Assembly (NCBI GenBank): GCA_015486315.1
Contig: WFRY01000295.1
Span: 1-35,686 of the forward strand
Length of the DNA: 35,686 bases
Source of the DNA: Desulfobulbaceae bacterium
Lineage (GTDB): Bacteria > Desulfobacterota > Desulfobulbia > Desulfobulbales > Desulfobulbaceae
Direction: 5' to 3'
The translations under genes and the position numbers were made by a program. Each line of letters opens with the position of its first letter. Within the stretch, counting starts at the first letter, position 1. Shown here piece after piece: positions 33,948 to 35,686 of the stretch. The notes under the pieces are model-generated. The model had not been told where the DNA came from. It ran no database searches and worked only from the letters and a program-made list of their open reading frames with translations.

Positions 33948-35686
33948 ATGATACAATTTTCTCAACCACTCTGGCTGTTGGCCGGTCTTCTACTGTGTGC
34001 CGGTGCGGCTCTTTTTATCCGGGCAAATATTTTACGCCGCAAAAAAGAACTGCAGCAGTTTGTCTCACCTCACCTGCTGGCAGGACTGACACGCAATGTA
34101 TCCCCGTCCAGAAGACGGATTAAAAACATCCTGCTGGTGCTGGGCCTGGCCTGTCTGTTTGTCGCCCTTGCCCGCCCACAGTACGGAAACCGCTGGGTGG
34201 AGGTAAAACGGAAGGGCATTGATATTCTGATCGGTGTTGATGTCTCACGATCCATGCTGGTCAAGGATATAAACCCCAACCGACTTGAACGGGCAAAACT
34301 TGCCATCAGAGATTTTGTAAGCAGACTGGAAGGTGACCGGGTCGGCCTGCTGCCCTTTGCCGGGACCTCGTTTCTCATGTGTCCGCTGACCACTGATTAT
34401 GATGCCTTTAATGCATCCCTCAACGCCCTGGATGTCAATACCATCCCCAGCGGCGGTACAAATATCGGTGCAGCCATCAGGGATGCCGACAAGGCTCTTA
34501 CCAACGAGGCTAATCATAAAATTCTTATCCTGGTTACCGATGGTGAGGACTTAAGTGATGACGGGCTTAAAGCGGCTGAGGAGGCAAAAGCGGATAAGTT
34601 GACCGTCTATACCATAGGAGTCGGTACACCAAAAGGTGAACTTATTCCTCTGCCCGATGCACAGCCGGGAAAATTTATCCAGGACAAGTCCGGCAAGTTT
34701 GTCACCTCAAGACTTGATGAAAATACCCTGACAAAAATTGCTGAGATAACAGGAGGCCTGTATGTCCCCCTGGGCAATATGGGACAGGGATTTGATACCA
34801 TTTACCAGCAAAAACTTGCCCTGGTTCCCAAGGAGGAACATGGTGAGCGCAAACGCAAAGTGCCCATTGAACGATTTCCCTGGCCCCTTGGAGCAGCCGT
34901 GCTGCTGTTAAGTGCTGATTTCCTCATCACCGGACGCAAGAGCAGCTGGGCATTGCGTCTGCCCTTTATCAAAACTGCAGGACGTCGTCGACAACAGACT
35001 GCGGTTCTGGGCCTGCTGCTGATCTTCATGTGCCGAGTGCCGACGACAGTGAGGGCATCCGAGGGTGAAGAATTTTTCAAGGCCGCACAGTATGAGCAGG
35101 CAATCAAATATTATCAGGACCTGTTGCAGAGTAAACCTGACGACCCGATTCTTCACTATAATCTGGGTGACGCCCTGTACAGGGACAAAAAATACGAACA
35201 GGCAGTCGCGGAATTTACTCATGGATTACAGACGGAAGACCTCTCGCTGCAGGCTAAAAATTATTACAACCGGGGCAACGGACAATACTTTATGGGCACG
35301 GCGACCGAAAAGACGGACCCGGAGCATACCATGAAACTCTGGCAGCAGGCTTTGGACTCATACAAGGCTGCAATCGCGCTGCAGCCGGACGACAAGCAGG
35401 CTGTCCATAACCGTGAGCTGGTCGAAAAAAAACTTGCGCAGTTAAAAAAACAAGAACAGAAAAAAAAGCAGCAGAACAATAACCAGCAGGAGAACAACAA
35501 AAACAAGAAGGACAACAAGGATAAAAAGGACAACAAGCAACAGGAAAAGAACAAAAGTAATGGAGGTCAGGATCAGCAAAAGAACAAGGATAAGGGTGAT
35601 CAGGGCCGGGAGAACAAAAAGAATAAGGGAAAACAGGACCGGAAAGAGCAACAGGAAAACCGACAGCAGTCACAGGACCGGAAGGA
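33948..35686 (+). CDS. BatB-BatC fusion: VWA plus TPR protein (partial, runs off the right edge)
   Basis: The frame is open from the ATG at 33948 to the window end (579 codons seen). Two N-terminal membrane helices (about 5-24 and 58-72) precede a VWA domain with MIDAS DVSRS from D98 and a VTDGEDLSDDG segment. A membrane helix near 310-325 and another hydrophobic stretch near 350-365 follow. TPR repeats begin at about residue 372 (EGEEFFKAAQYEQAIKYY) and run to about 485. From about 494 the sequence becomes a Lys/Asn/Gln/Asp/Glu low-complexity tail. The first part matches BatB and the TPR part BatC, which are separate genes in many genomes. The ATG gives a typical BatB start. The C-terminus is not in the window. 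Confidence 0.9.
   Translation, partial: MIQFSQPLWLLAGLLLCAGAALFIRANILRRKKELQQFVSPHLLAGLTRNVSPSRRRIKNILLVLGLACLFVALARPQYGNRWVEVKRKGIDILIGVDVSRSMLVKDINPNRLERAKLAIRDFVSRLEGDRVGLLPFAGTSFLMCPLTTDYDAFNASLNALDVNTIPSGGTNIGAAIRDADKALTNEANHKILILVTDGEDLSDDGLKAAEEAKADKLTVYTIGVGTPKGELIPLPDAQPGKFIQDKSGKFVTSRLDENTLTKIAEITGGLYVPLGNMGQGFDTIYQQKLALVPKEEHGERKRKVPIERFPWPLGAAVLLLSADFLITGRKSSWALRLPFIKTAGRRRQQTAVLGLLLIFMCRVPTTVRASEGEEFFKAAQYEQAIKYYQDLLQSKPDDPILHYNLGDALYRDKKYEQAVAEFTHGLQTEDLSLQAKNYYNRGNGQYFMGTATEKTDPEHTMKLWQQALDSYKAAIALQPDDKQAVHNRELVEKKLAQLKKQEQKKKQQNNNQQENNKNKKDNKDKKDNKQQEKNKSNGGQDQQKNKDKGDQGRENKKNKGKQDRKEQQENRQQSQDRK

Noticed and set aside
35442-35651. Minus-strand hydrophobic frame rich in Leu, Phe and Val that looks like a membrane protein
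   Set aside because: It is the antisense reading of the Lys/Asn/Gln-rich tail of the BatB-BatC protein, where A-rich codons become T-rich ones.

Overview
The window looks like a chromosomal segment of a Gram-negative anaerobe, most likely a deltaproteobacterium of the Desulfobulbales / Desulfobacterota type. This is inferred from a KDO transferase, several Sec signal peptides, a DUF3786/Fe-S protein typical of anaerobes, a ferrous iron uptake cluster and the general style of the proteins. There is no 16S or other phylogenetic marker in the window, so the assignment is moderate. I saw no rRNA, tRNA or CRISPR array.

Left end (1-2175) is a small accessory patch. It holds the tail of an unknown gene, an RHH-PIN toxin-antitoxin pair, a frameshifted yafQ-type toxin remnant, a REP-associated transposase (RAYT) that has lost its HUH motif, three copies of a REP-like palindrome (one pair inside the RAYT itself) and an unrelated perfect 29-bp palindrome. 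Next comes a large secreted fusion protein (M1 peptidase-like, ChaN-like, PDZ; 2176-5259), then a 111-nt imperfect palindrome that runs into the 3' end of folP.

The block 5451-14152 is a leftward housekeeping run: waaA, carA, carB, ftsH, folP, with a good intrinsic terminator between ftsH and folP. Reading rightward, a secreted cyclophilin-FKBP fusion (14347-15390) ends at a strong terminator. A leftward pair follows (sugar nucleotidyltransferase and DUF3786/Fe-S protein), then a eukaryote-style HisH-HisF fusion (17504-19078), a membrane diguanylate cyclase and a cation efflux protein with a NifX-like tail.

The iron cluster (21910-24821) is feoA with a Cys-rich extension, a 58-residue Cys-rich membrane protein, a 59-residue His-rich reading frame, and feoB. 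The last three overlap at their start and stop codons. Inverted TTTAGG/CCTAA-like boxes lie before feoA and before the Cys-rich gene. A response regulator/histidine kinase pair follows on the same strand, then a convergent hybrid sensor kinase.

The right end (30101-35686) is a moxR-bat operon: MoxR ATPase, DUF58 protein, DUF4381-like protein, BatA and a BatB-BatC fusion cut by the window edge. Two related fragments of a short dispersed repeat lie before moxR and between batA and batB. The observations I rate highest are the His-rich frame in the feo operon, the HUH-less RAYT carrying REPs, the M1-ChaN-PDZ fusion and the HisHF fusion.
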